Shown here: positions 1-11,559 of the stretch, one piece after another
Layout of the letters: each line of letters begins with the position of its first letter
Position numbering within the stretch: the first letter of the stretch is position 1
NCBI RefSeq assembly: GCF_958979055.1
Contig: NC_084889.1
Location: 2,790,001-2,854,000, forward strand
Direction of reading: 5' to 3'
DNA from: Alnus glutinosa
Taxonomy: Eukaryota; Streptophyta; Magnoliopsida; Fagales; Betulaceae
Length of the DNA stretch: 64,000 nt
Notes under the pieces: generated by a model
What the model was told of the DNA's origin: nothing
Database searches by the model: none
What the model saw: only the letters and a program-made list of their open reading frames with translations
Program-made: the position numbers and the translations under genes

Positions 1-3000
1 TTCTCAACATCAGAATTTCTGACATCTTTCAGAACTGGCTGCAAACCCTTCTTGGACCTTGATTTCCTGAAAGAAAAGGGCCAAATCCTCCAGCCTCCCC
101 TTGAGGCAACACTGGATTTTGATGGATCTCCTGTAAGAGATTTCTCAACTTTGTCAACTGCTATCATGCCTGTTGGTTCAAATATTTGTTCACTTCCAAA
201 TGAGACCATCCCTAACACAATAGGACCAGCCACATCCCATGGGAAATAAAGGCCATAAATTTTGACAACAAGCCTATCATCCTTCATAACCTCAGGACCT
301 AGAGAGGTAAATCTATTTACATCCAACTTTTCAGCATCAAATGCTTGAGAAGCTGCATCAGCCCCCATCCCTTCATATAACAAGTGCTTGCAAAGAGATA
401 TCTCTGCATAAAGCACAATATATGTGACTCTCTCCAGTTTTCTGCTTAAGGAGCATTTACACTGAAGGAGAAAGAAAAAAAAAAGAGTTTCCAGCAATTA
501 TAGGAATATGCCCACATTTTGAGTGAAGTACACTGTAAATGGAAAGTTATAATGTGAACTAATTTTAATTGGATTTTTAAAGAAAATTATATGAGATCAT
601 TGCATTTCAGTGTCCAAGCATCCCAAAAAAGTAAAGTAGATCCTAAAAATGAATGTGTATATAAGTTCATATCCAAGTTTTCTTACCGACTGCAGAATTG
701 GCAAGACCATTTATAGGCTCCACTGTAATCTGTGTATCCTCAATATTTGGCTGCTCCAGTGCCAATTGTGGATCTTTGTCAGACTTTATATAGCTTGAAT
801 CATCATTGCTCTGCAATTTTGAATTCAAGGATTTGGAACTTGAATCCAGTGATTGGCTGAGAGGACGACAAAAGTCATGTGCATCTGGACTTACGGTGTG
901 AGACCACAAATTGGGCAATGATTCTACCAGCCGCCCAACTTCCTCACCAGAAACCTTATGACTTCTAGGTATGATGATGGGGCTTGATGATATCCTTAAT
1001 TTTTCTATCGAGCCTTCAAGATCAATAAATGGATTCTCTTGAGCAGATTTTTCGGATAACAAAGATGGGTCATATCTTTCGTTGACTAACCTATTTGCTT
1101 CTTTAATGTCTTCAGGACTACTTGAGGGACTTTCTTTATCCACATGCACTGGATATATTGACTCCATGCGCTGCACCTCACTGATTTCATCAAGGTCACT
1201 GAAGAGAAACTGTTCTTCCTCTGAACTCCCTAATGACAGGGTACTTATTGCTTTTATCGGGACACAGTCACCAATAGACTCCAAAGAAGGTTGGAACTTG
1301 CTTGTGATTTCTTCATCCTTGTTGTTTTCCTTATCTTGAGCCTGATGAGCTGAGTTGCTGAAACCGGAAATGGTGCAAATGCTCTGTGACACTACTTTGT
1401 CATCTAAACCAAGTGTCGGGCCCACACTGACCATTTGGGTATCGACCTCTGGTTCTATCGATGGCCCTTCAAGGTCCATCACATTGCATTTATGTATGAA
1501 AGAACGAGAAGGATTCATTTCCTGGGAATGATTCACTGGATCCTCCACTGGGTCTGTCTGAAAATCACCATCCTCAGCAACTTGAAGAGTAACTGTATCC
1601 TGATAACGAACTTCTAAAACCTCAGTGTCAACAAATAAGTGTATATGAAGAAGCAGGTTCAGTTATGTTATTTCTGTTTTAGTTTATAGCATTTTTTCAC
1701 TGTCAACTATCTTGGTATCATGAAATAATTTGCAATGATAATCCTTACACGCTAAAAAGCCTAATCTTGTTTCCATGTTCCTTTGTTTATAATACACCAG
1801 ATTCTGTCATAAAGAGTTACCTCCGATAGCAGTTCAGTTGTTGAATGCAGCATTTCAGTATGAACATGGACTTCCCCGAGTTCTCCACTGCCAAGGTACA
1901 TCGTCTCACGCGTTTGTTCACTGGTAACATCCATTGCCACTATTGATCTCTCGGATGTTTCACAATATATAAATGAGCGAACTCTATCTGTTTCACTCTC
2001 CTCCTGGGAAATGCCACAGCCTGGCAAAACATTCGTTACATGGAAAACCTGTTCTTCATCAATATGCTTTCCAGGGTGTCCTTCATGCTCAATCGAATCT
2101 TGAACTTTTGTGTTCTCATCATTTTCAGTATCCCCCACATCAATCTTTCTTGATAATGTAGACATCAACTCACATTTCCCTTCCAAAACACTTTCACCTG
2201 CAACAGAAGTTTCAGTAACTTGTTCTGGGGTGCTAAAACATGCAACTTCTATTCTAGTTTCCTCAACAAAACTCTGCAGATTTTCAAATCCAGAGAGAGA
2301 GCTTTCACCCATTTGCTCATTGTGGGAACCAGTTTGCTCGTGTAACACATATTGATCCAAACTATTTTTCACATTGCCATGCTCAGATGAGCTCACCTCG
2401 CCTTTTCCATCAGTAATCTGCACATCTTTATTGGCACCTTTCCGGGATTTATAAAGATTCGTAGACCACTTAACCTCCAAGAGGTTGGCTGCAATCTCAG
2501 CACGCTCCAATGAATCAGCCCTTGCCACGCCATCATCACCCTCTCCCTCCTGATAACCTTCCTCCTTCATCGACCTCCTCCGCCCAAAAACAAGCCCAAG
2601 TATCCTTGGCCGCCGGGAAGTAGTCCTTGCCAAAGCCTTCCCATTCCTCAAAAGATCAATCTTATCAGCTGAATTAGACGTATTAGCATCAAAATTGTAA
2701 CTTTTGGACTTCAAAGACCGCCTATCATTCTGGAACCGCCCTTCCGTCTCATCCCCAGAGGACACAGAATATGGTACAATTTCCCCTTCTTCCACATCTA
2801 CCTCCCTGAGAAAGTAAGCTTCTCCTTTATGATCCAAATTCATGTGGAAACCAGCTTCGACTCCATTGACACAAATGTTGACCACCCTCTCCTTGGCCTT
2901 CAAAACCCCTTGAAATTTCCCGAACCGAACATACCAAGGCGAAGACTTGAAGCTCCCATCTTGCTGTTCAACTACAATTATATCCACCGCCCCACCAAAT

Positions 3001-3071
3001 GGATGGAATGGACCGGAGACAGTGTACACCCCCCTGGTGATGTAGCTACTTAGCCGCTCCACCGCGTACAT
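1..3071 (-). CDS. PAH2: Phosphatidate phosphatase (lipin), PAH2-like, 5' part of gene
   Basis: Lipins are Mg-dependent phosphatidate phosphatases that turn phosphatidic acid into diacylglycerol at the ER; in plants PAH1 and PAH2 restrain phospholipid synthesis. Exon 1 is 1821-3071, exon 2 is 687-1599 and exon 3 runs from 403 past the left edge. Donors are GAG|GTAACT and TCG|GTAAGA, acceptors TATCAG and ATGCAG, and phases match. The start is the ATG at 3069-3071 ([10 protein letters not shown]); in-frame ATGs further upstream would add residues the family lacks. Residues 1-100 form the lipin N-terminal domain ([17 protein letters not shown], then [13 protein letters not shown]). Exon 3 gives the family block [19 protein letters not shown] and a [14 protein letters not shown] basic stretch. 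The acidic, serine-rich middle is poorly conserved. Motifs such as EVKWSTN and PLSQS resemble Arabidopsis PAH2 more than PAH1. The catalytic HAD domain (DxDxT) lies outside the window, so activity cannot be judged here. Confidence 0.9.
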
Positions 3072-5041
3072 CTTTAAACCCGCCAGGTAATAAAATCTCA
3101 CAATCCAATCACATAAAATTTCTAAGAGCCCGTCTGATTGCCCCCACAAATATGTGATCTTTATAAGATTAAAACAACAAGAACCCCTATACTCCACGTA
3201 CCCAGATCACAAAACCCAGAGAACAAAAAATTTCCATATTTTGGCTCAAAGCTATTAACATGTAGATAAGATAAGACACAAAAGCCGCCCTCAAACATCC
3301 AATAAGATATATTAAGGAACACCAACGAACTCAAACGATTGTGTAATTTTCAATAAAGCAGATTAAGAAACAAACGAACTACCAAAACCCAACTCGGATT
3401 CTGTGTTTCTCTCTCTCTCGCTCTCTCTGTTGCGCACACACTTTTCAAAAGACAAAACCCATTAAAAAAAAAAAAAAAAAAAGGCTCTGAACCAACCATT
3501 AAATACGGACCGCCAAGAAGAAGAAGAGCAGTTGGCGCAATAAAAGCATATTCGCTTTTAATTATTCGAATGTGCCAAACCGATAATCATTGAGCCTAAT
3601 GACACCCCATTCTAACTATTAATCTTGATTATTATCATTCTTTTTTCCCATTCAAATAATAATAATAATAAAGAATGAAAATGATGAAACTGACCTGGGG
3701 AGAAGAAACACAGGTTCCAAATAAAACGGCCACTGGCCTATGGTTTCGTCAATCGCGATCTCCAGAGAGAGAGAGAGTTTTGGTGCTTTTCTTGAAAAGT
3801 CATGCATGGTGGGAGGTGACATATCAGCATGGAGTGATTGAGTTAGGTGGAACACATGGAAGGAGGTGGGACTTCAAAAGCGTGCCAGCAAATTCTATGA
3901 TTTAACGTTGCTTCCTTTCTTCGAATCGTGGCCGCCCAAAGTGAGCAGTGACCAACTGACCATGTTCCTCGGTTTGTTAATGTTTTGAGAGAATGTTTTT
4001 TTTATTTTTCATTTAAATAGTATTTTGATGCGTTAGAAAAAGGAAAATCATTTTAATATTTTGTTGATATTTTGTAAAAATTTCAAATGACATGGTCATA
4101 GCTATAGGCTGCGAAACTATAATTTTAGGTAAATGAGACATTTTTTTCATAAAAATAAAAAATAAAAAGCTTTTTAGGGTGTGAAAAACTAAAAATGAGA
4201 CATGTAGTTCCGCCCCTAACTTCTACATTAATCACAATCAAATTTAATTGTCGGAAATGCTTTGAGTATTCCTACAATGTTTACTGTAATCTTCTTACAA
4301 ATTTACGTGCACTATCTTAATGGTAAAAAAACAAATAAGCAATGAAATTTGACAAGTAAATTTAATTATTTAGTAGCTGACGTAATAAGTGTTACGTAAA
4401 TTACCAAACAGGCTTATAAGAGATTTATAGTTAAAGTTTTAGTATTCCTACCAACATTCTCATTGTTTACTGGTTGAAGTGATAAATGGCCTATGAACCA
4501 CAAATTTATTTGTTTAATAATTATAGTAAAAGTTATGAAATCTCCTTGACAGCACACAACAAAGGAAGAAAAGAAGAGACCTCGATCTCCAGTGTTATCC
4601 ATACTCGGAAAAGTAAAATTAAGATAGAACTTGTTAATGGGCTCCTTCGTTTGGGCCAGGTTATCCCTACTTGAAGTCATCTACCAGTTGGACATTGAGA
4701 ACCTTAGGGTTAAGCCCAACTGGGCCACAACGTTCTGCCTGGGCTCCTTTCTTTCGTTGGCCCAATTCCTTGCTTGCTGTCAGACTGCAACCGTTTTCAA
4801 GTGTCATGCAAAATTACGTGTTTACTGGCAAGTGAGCATGTGGGCTTTCCAGATCCACTGGGGCTCGTGACTTGGGCCTGACTCCTCGGGCTCAGGCCCA
4901 TGCCCGTATTCGTAACCTAGGCTGGTTGCGGATACTACTCGTTACATCAAATTAATTTCAATTGAATTCTTACACGTGCTGAACAATGGCGAAAGGTCTC
5001 CACTACTTGAGTTGTCCCTCTCAGTGTTGCTATTTTCGGTT
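3072..5041. other. PAH2 leader/promoter and intergenic DNA
   Basis: This stretch holds the presumed 5' leader and promoter of the minus-strand lipin gene. A CT-rich tract at 3409-3430 (purine-rich on the gene strand) followed by an oligo(A) run at 3463-3482 may lie in the leader. An (ATA)n run is at 3655-3670. From 3900 to 5041 I see only AT-rich intergenic sequence with no coding exon I can support. Confidence 0.4.
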
Positions 5042-5260
5042 GTTGGTTTTAGCAGGGATTGTTGGTGAGGAAGAGTGGAGAGAGATTGGGAAGGAGATCA
5101 ATTTCATGAGATGGAGAGGCAGGAGGCAATGTCGGTGACCGTTGCTTTGGTGCAAAGGCCAGGCCATCTTCTCTTTCTCTTTTTGACTTGCTAGTTGCTA
5201 TATGCCGGTCGTCTGCTACTTTCTCTGGAATTCTCTCATTTTTAGTTCTACCATGTGAAA
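5042..5260 (-). pseudogene. Decayed partial copy of the BKI1 5' end
   Basis: The plus strand here aligns by eye with 7660-7950, the N-terminal coding part and leader of the intact BKI1 gene 2 kb away. Shared blocks include 'gaggaagagtggagagagat', 'atgagatggagagg' (one base different), the stretch around 'gttgctttg', 'tttttgactt' and 'ttctctca...tttttag'. Two internal deletions, of roughly 20 and 55 bases, remove part of the coding region and the start codon area, and nothing of the C-terminal half is present. It is therefore a dead fragment, most likely left from a local tandem duplication. It has no poly(A), so retroposition is unlikely. Confidence 0.75.
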
Positions 5261-5819
5261 AGGTCTGTCATTGAGCCCAACGGCCTACACATTTTTGTGG
5301 GGCTTTCTCGAAAGTTGAGAAAAGGGTACGCTGCACGTACGCACGCACGCACACACGCGCATTTGTACAGGGTATCTTCCCCCCGCAGTCATGGTGGTAG
5401 AGTGATGCTTCATACAAAAAGAAGAGAAAGAAAGCACACTTTCATGTGGGTGGGGTTTTGATGGCATTAATGTCATGATTAAAATCAAAGCCATAGCAGT
5501 ACTGCATGACTGTGTTTTTCGTATGTCAAACAGGGTACCTTGTGCATTATTGCAATCATCTGCAATTATTGTACTTGGTACTTTTTAGGAACTCTGCGGC
5601 CATCAACTGATGAGACCCACGGCCCTTTGAATCCCATTCATACCATCTCTTTTCTAAGCCTCCAGACCACTCTTTATAATGATTAGAAATGGCTGCAGCT
5701 CTTTTTTGTTGCCTTTTTTTATCTTGAGGGGACGGCGAAAAACTTTCCAAACAACTTTACTAATCCGAAGTTATAATGTATCTACTTGCGTTTTCTTGAC
5801 TGATGGGAGCATTCATTAA

Positions 5820-5859
<40 letters not shown>

Positions 5860-6960
5860 AGCAATTCCTGAGAGGAACTTTTTAGGCTCTATAAGAAAAA
5901 GGTGATGATGAGCCTTCTCACCTGCTTTTAATAATACTTACGGCTGTGAATCTAGTTTATGGGTGGGGTGGGCCAGGCCGGATGGTAATTAGTGTTTATG
6001 TGTTGAGTTTAAGTAGTGTTAAAGTATAAGTATAAAATTATATAAGTCAATTATAATTGGATTTATTTAATTAAATGGTTAGACTCTTTAATCTTAACTC
6101 AATAATTTTATGTTAGATTCGTGTTGAATTTGCAAGTTGTGTCCAAAAATGCTAGCTCTAAATGTCACGTGTCTAGTTTGGGTCGTATCGAGACATGAAT
6201 ATAAGACTATGGTTTATATAGGTCAATTCTAACTTGACCCATTTACTTAAATGGATAAGACCTCTCAATCTTAATTTACTACTTTTGTGTTGTGTAATCT
6301 GTACCGAATTCGCTGTCATGTTAAAGAATATTACACATAAATGTATGTGGCAGAAAGAGCCTGGGCCTGATCAAACATGAGCAGATGTTGGTCAGACTTA
6401 ACAAACTAGGTATGCACATCAGTTAGCATTAATCTGCAAGCACCTGCCGTGGCCCATAGCAAGACTGTGACTTTTGAACCTTCAAATGGTATCTCTTCAA
6501 ACTAGGATATTCTTGCGGGATGTTTGGATGTCCCATGATTTTTTTTTTTTTTTTTTGAGTCTGCTCTGTATTATTAAATGCTAAAATGATATGTAGACTG
6601 GCAAGTGTGCAGATAATTAATAAAGATTCATTAAATTGCTGCATTAATGAACAACAAATTCATTGTATATTGTACACAAAGTGCAATGGAATAGTTCCTT
6701 GGGAGATTTTCAAGGATCATGAATCATTTGAGTAGGTTTGGTTCCTCAAATAGTTTAAGATAATAATATTAAAGGGTCATCAAACCCAAGACTACCTTGC
6801 AAACATTAAAGACAAGAAAGCAACATGGTAATTCTAGAATGTAACAATCCTTTGAACTGTTCTTCCTTTTCAAACTCATCTCATATTTACTTTTTCTTTA
6901 TGTACCATTTTTATACAGAGAGAACAGCAAATGTACTAGTAATAACTGATATCAATCTAA
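5261..6960. other. Intergenic DNA with AT microsatellite
   Basis: No gene is visible. It contains a (CA/CG)-type simple tract near 5340-5358, a (TA)n microsatellite at 5822-5855 and an oligo(T) run at 6540-6556. The part at 5950-6330 has the patchy 'gggtcg...gacccatttacttaaatgg' look of an old DNA-transposon remnant similar in flavour to the hAT element at 34.5 kb, but I cannot define its ends. Confidence 0.35.
5822..5855. repeat. (TA)n microsatellite
   Basis: About 17 uninterrupted TA units in intergenic DNA, likely length-polymorphic. Confidence 0.95.
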
Positions 6961-7887
6961 TTAATCATAGCATATGATTTTCTCTTCCTTTGCAATTGAA
7001 TTCTTGCAATGAGCAATTGCAGCTTGAATTGCAGCCTGTAACTCTTCCATTGTGCTGTCGCTGGTAGAAGAAGGAAGAGTAGCAGTTGCTACAAGAAGGC
7101 CACTATTTGTTGGGGAAGTCCTCATTGACGCTGGGGCTGAAAACTCTCCTCTTCTTCCTCTCAACCATTGCTTGTTTTTCATTCTCAAATTACCCGAAAA
7201 GGAATAAGGCTGGCGACGTAATTGGATATTCTCTCCTCTCCTTCTGAAGAACAATAGCGGCCGGACAAGTCTCACGTACCTCTTCAGCACATGACTCACA
7301 TCGAACCTCAGCTTCCTCTTCTTCTCCTTATCCTCCTTCTCTCCAACTTCACACCCCTTTCGCCATCTTGTCAAGCCAAATAACGAGAAAGACTTGGACT
7401 TGACTCTTCCCTTTGTCTCACTATTGCTGCTCTTGTTGTTGTCGTCGGTGACGCTGGTCCTGTTGCTGGTGCTGCTATCTTTACTGAGATTTTGGTCATC
7501 TAAAAAGTCTCTGACTGGGAGGGTGAAGCTGTCCAAGGAATTGGTAGAGGAGCGAGGAGATACAGGAAGGTGAGAGAGAAGGTGGAGAGGAAGCAAGTGG
7601 CCATGGAAGAAAATGTCATCGGCAGGTGCCAAATCAACTGCAAATGAAGGTGGAGCATTGGTTTTATCAGGGACTGTTGAGGAGGAAGAGTGGAGAGAGA
7701 TTGTGAATGAGAATTCGTGAGATGGAGAGGAGGATGCTGAAGGTGGTGAGGCAGCAGCCGGGGATGTTGGTGACTGTTGCTTTGCTGCTACTTGTAGCCC
7801 TTCTTTTCCTTCTTTTTTTGACTTCCTATCTTCATGCTGGCTGTCTACAACTTTCTCTCTGATCTTTTGGTGCTGACGGCTGTCCAT
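6961..7887 (-). CDS. BKI1: BRI1 kinase inhibitor 1 (BKI1)
   Basis: BKI1 is a plasma-membrane-bound negative regulator of brassinosteroid signalling. It holds the receptor kinase BRI1 inactive until BRI1 phosphorylates it and it drops into the cytosol. This is a single-exon gene of 308 residues (Arabidopsis BKI1 is about 337) and the start is an ATG at 7885-7887. The N-terminus is low-complexity Ser/Pro-rich. A Lys/Arg-rich membrane-binding stretch follows (KSKSFSLFGLTRWRKG, then KEKKRKL at about 160-195). Next comes the conserved SHVLKRYVRLVRPLLFFRRR, which carries the tyrosine likely to be the BRI1 phosphorylation site. The C-terminal BRI1-docking helix is STMEELQAAIQAAIAHCKNS (about 278-297). 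These are all the hallmarks of BKI1 and set it apart from the related MAKR proteins. A GA-repeat leader (7994-8018) and a TATA-like motif lie upstream. Confidence 0.93.
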   Translation of the reverse strand: MDSRQHQKIREKVVDSQHEDRKSKKEGKEGLQVAAKQQSPTSPAAASPPSASSSPSHEFSFTISLHSSSSTVPDKTNAPPSFAVDLAPADDIFFHGHLLPLHLLSHLPVSPRSSTNSLDSFTLPVRDFLDDQNLSKDSSTSNRTSVTDDNNKSSNSETKGRVKSKSFSLFGLTRWRKGCEVGEKEDKEKKRKLRFDVSHVLKRYVRLVRPLLFFRRRGENIQLRRQPYSFSGNLRMKNKQWLRGRRGEFSAPASMRTSPTNSGLLVATATLPSSTSDSTMEELQAAIQAAIAHCKNSIAKEEKIICYD

Positions 7888-7993
7888 AATTCAAAGATCT
7901 GCAAACAGTATCTGGGTTTCTCTCACTTTTTAGTTTTCACTTCTATGGATATGACCAGACCTCTGGGGAGGGATAAGGGGATCAGGAAGCAGT

Positions 7994-8018
7994 GGAGAGA
8001 GAGAGAGAGAGAGAGAGT
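7994..8018 (-). repeat. GA/CT tract in BKI1 leader
   Basis: A run of GA on the plus strand (CT on the gene strand) lies 107-131 bp upstream of the BKI1 start. Such CT-rich leaders are common in plant 5' UTRs. Confidence 0.7.
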
Positions 8019-8072
8019 TGTCAATCTGCAGCTAGACTTCAGAATGTCTTTTGTGTCAAAAAAAAAAAGAAG

Positions 8073-8078
8073 TATATA
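8073..8078 (-). promoter_or_regulatory. Candidate TATA box of BKI1
   Basis: TATATA on the gene strand about 190 bp upstream of the BKI1 ATG and just upstream of the CT-rich leader. The position fits a transcription start near 8045; this is inferred from sequence only. Confidence 0.35.
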
Positions 8079-9701
8079 CATTCACTTATCATAATGCATT
8101 ATTGTTGGTCGTCTAGAGAAAGGGTGTGGTGGTCATGACACTAAGGAATGAAATGATAAACTCAGCTCTATGTGTTAAAAGTTGGCAGGTCCTTGTCCAA
8201 TCTAACAGCTATTGGGGTCCCGAACTGGAAAATGAGATCACAAACATCCAAGTTTCCCACAAAAAAGTAGATGGGATTGACAAGTAAAGGAACAATAAAA
8301 GTTTTGGAAAATTTGTTTTCTTCCCGTATCCATCACAGCAGGAGGGTTTTTCTGCATCATTTATCATAGTTTTTGAGATTAGAATTTACATCCATCTATC
8401 CTCACCTAAATAAAAACATATAATTTTGATTTTGAATTTTTCTGTTTTTGTTGATCGATGTTATCGTTATCTCTTTCTCGATCTTCTTGGTTGAGTTGGT
8501 TTCTGAATTATCTACTGCATTTGCATTTGAGTCATTTATCTCTTCTGCAACAGGCAAGAAACGTCGTTTTAGGTATGCGTACTAGAGCTTTGAGTAGTTT
8601 GCCTCTGAGAAAGGGTCCCCGGAGAGGGAAATGCACACCCATTTCAAGAGGAATCTTTGAATTCAACCAAGGCCTTTATGCTTCTTTCACTGTTATTATG
8701 TTCTCTATTTGCACGCAACTACATTGGGCAAAGTGTTTTTTTAAACCAACAAGTCTAGTAATTGGGTTTATTTGATATATAGTTGGTATTAGAATGCTAA
8801 TAAAGTGATTTCTACTCATTTAAAATTCTGAAAAATCACTAATGTGGTATCAATTTACTCTCATTTCAATCTCATTTATTGAAAGGAACTCTCTTAGTAA
8901 AGTACTTAAATATTAATTAAGTGATTAGATTTATTATTTTTTGTTAAATTAAACTTTTATAATAACCGGTAATTTAAAGGCCTTGTAATAAATTTAATTA
9001 CCACGTAAGACAGGTTTCATTATGCGAAACTAATTTTGATTTTTAATCTATCATCATTACCATGAAAGTGGAGCACCTGCTCGGACAGGTAAGCTCTATA
9101 AAAGCTCTCTCGTATTTGTTATCTAAATCGCAAACAATTTGAATAAATCTCTGTCCAATAAACATATCAGAGTATTTAGAAATATGGTTGAGCGTCCGTG
9201 TAGGCAGACAAGATGAGATAATTTGAGGCATAACATGTACACCAATGCAAATGATTACTGTTGGAAGGAGAAGATGAACCCCCACCATGAGTTTTTATCT
9301 TTATGGGAGCCCGAGTGGCCTCAAATGTGACATATATACGCAACCCAATGTTGGGATTCACATGGCTCACCCATCAATCAATTTATGTTGAAGAAGAAGA
9401 AGAAGAAAGAGAAAACAAAGGAAGAAGAGGATGGTAATGTGACTTATATATCTTTTTAATTCTTACATCAGAAGGTTATGAAGATGCATTATATAAAGCC
9501 GAATAATGGGTCGTAGAGATACATGAAAAGGAATTTCAATGTTAGGTGGGGGGTGGTAGACCCACACACACGTGTACAAGGTGGTCCATCCAGCATAGAG
9601 GAATTTTGTTCGTATAGTACAGGTCAACATCTCAATCATGGAGGCATTATTTTGGTGGACTGACTCATCTTCACCCACTTGACCACTCAAAAATCATATT
9701 A

Positions 9702-9704
<3 letters not shown>

Positions 9705-9742
<38 letters not shown>

Positions 9743-9762
9743 GTTGTTGTTGTTGTTGTTGT
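9705..9762. repeat. Compound (TTA)n-(TTG)n microsatellite
   Basis: About twelve TTA units pass directly into about seven TTG units, a compound trinucleotide microsatellite. Confidence 0.9.
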
Positions 9763-10052
9763 TATTATTAAAACCTTGAAGATAAAGAGTGAAAATCACA
9801 GCGAGTAGCAGCCAGCCAGCCATGGCATGAAACAAAGTTTTCGCACTCAACCCATATTGGATGTCTGATATCTTTGGGTGGGAAACTTTCCCCTTTTTCC
9901 TCTACCTTCTCAGTATCTTTACACTTTCTCCAGTGACAAAGCTCAGTCCTCGTAACAAAAGCCAAGAAGCAAACGTGGTATCAAACAAACTCTCTCATCT
10001 CTGTGTGTGCGTGTGCATGCATTTGGGTAGTGAATATATGTCGGTCAATGCA

Positions 10053-10073
10053 GGGGGGGGGGGGGGGGGGGGG
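10053..10073 (+). repeat. 21-base poly(G) tract
   Basis: Uninterrupted G run directly before TCTTAAC. It has G-quadruplex potential, but length errors in sequencing are also likely here. Confidence 0.8.
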
Positions 10074-11559
10074 TCTTAACGTGTTACGTGACTGAGCATT
10101 AAATTTTTGAACGGAAGAACTAACTTCGATAATTAGAAGAATATACCATATGTGATACTTTTTAAAAAAGAGACTGACGATTTGATAATGTGGAAAAGTA
10201 TTTAACCCTAAGTTTAACTGCCAGATTTCCTGTCTCTTTTTAAGGGGCTGATTTGGATGTGAAATTCAAATAGGAAAGAGCTATGTTGATTTGTTTATGT
10301 GAATCCCAAATCGGATGCTTCCTTCTGACGTAGAAGTGAAACATGAAAAGCCTAACAAGAAGCAAAATTAGCAAGTTCACGTTACTTGGCAGTTGGCTCC
10401 GACAAGCCTACAGCATAGCAGTGCCTACTTCTTGTCCTCGCCAAAATCCTGTCCCAACCTTGCTCGTAACCACACCAGTTATTATAAATCCCTTACGAAC
10501 TAATATGGTAATTTACGTGATACTTAGCACGTCCGCCACTAAAATGTAGACTCGCACATAGCAATTCACGTAGCACTTGTTTCCATCAAACGTACATTGT
10601 CACTTGAGTTTGTAAGGGGTTGTAAAAATTATAATACCTCGAGCATTTTCCAACACAAGTGAATATAAAACTAAAAACTAGAGAGAGAGAGAGAGAGAGA
10701 GAGGGATCAATTGGTTGGATTTGGGTGCAAACAGTTATTTTGAAATAAAAATTAGAATAACAGTAGGCAGCTTACTTTGAATTCAACAATGGCAAGAAAA
10801 CCAAAGAAACAAGCAATGATAATTACAAAGAAATGCTGGCAGATATCTGTTGTAAGCGGGTTGAAGTCATCGATCCACTTATCAAGAACAAAGAAAGAGT
10901 ACAAGCTTAGCAAAGAATAGGACATTTCCCTTTCGAAAAAAAAATAAAAAAAATCAATGCATATTTTCTATTCCACATGTTTACCTTCCTGCTAGTCAAA
11001 GGAAGGATAAACTTTAATGCTACATGAAAACATTCATTCAGCAAGCCGGTCAAACATGTTTTCCAAATTTCGGAATGAACCTATAAGAGGTCTCATTAAA
11101 CTCCCTATACGATAATATTACACGCAAGGTCGCTTTAATTAAATGTTAGCACTATGAAATGGCAGAATCGGTATACAGTGGAATGGATCCAGAAAGAAAT
11201 GAATTACCTTCAATGCGTCGTCAGTTATGCACTGGTGAATTTTTCAAAGCCTTCCACAACCCTTTTGAGGAAGCAGGAACAGGCAGAGTTGTTATATCAC
11301 TGTGGAAGTCAGAAAACACATCTTCAAAAAAGCAAGCAGCTCTAACTGCGATCTTCTGACTTGAAGCAACAAAACATCAAAAAGAGATCCAAAATGATCC
11401 TGAAGTGAAATGCCAAAATGGATCCAAATGCTGAACACCCTCCATGAGAAATTGAAGGGAAATAATATTTTTATCTGGAAGCTCCAACTTCCCATTTATG
11501 ATTGAATTTGAAACAATTGTTAGTGCTCTCAGAATATGAATATAGTTGAGGAGAGTTGG

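Larger units (their letters stand above)
8079..11559. other. Intergenic DNA between BKI1 and the PP2C gene
   Basis: No gene is supported. Simple repeats are (TTA)n/(TTG)n at 9705-9762, a 21-base poly(G) at 10053-10073 and GA repeats at 10681-10703. Part of the right end (about 11150-11559) is probably the 3' UTR of the minus-strand PP2C gene, since its stop codon is at 11560-11562. Confidence 0.4.

Noticed and set aside
3655-3905. 76-codon plus-strand frame upstream of PAH2
   Set aside because: It overlaps the PAH2 promoter region antisense, has no homology I know and has no conserved pattern.
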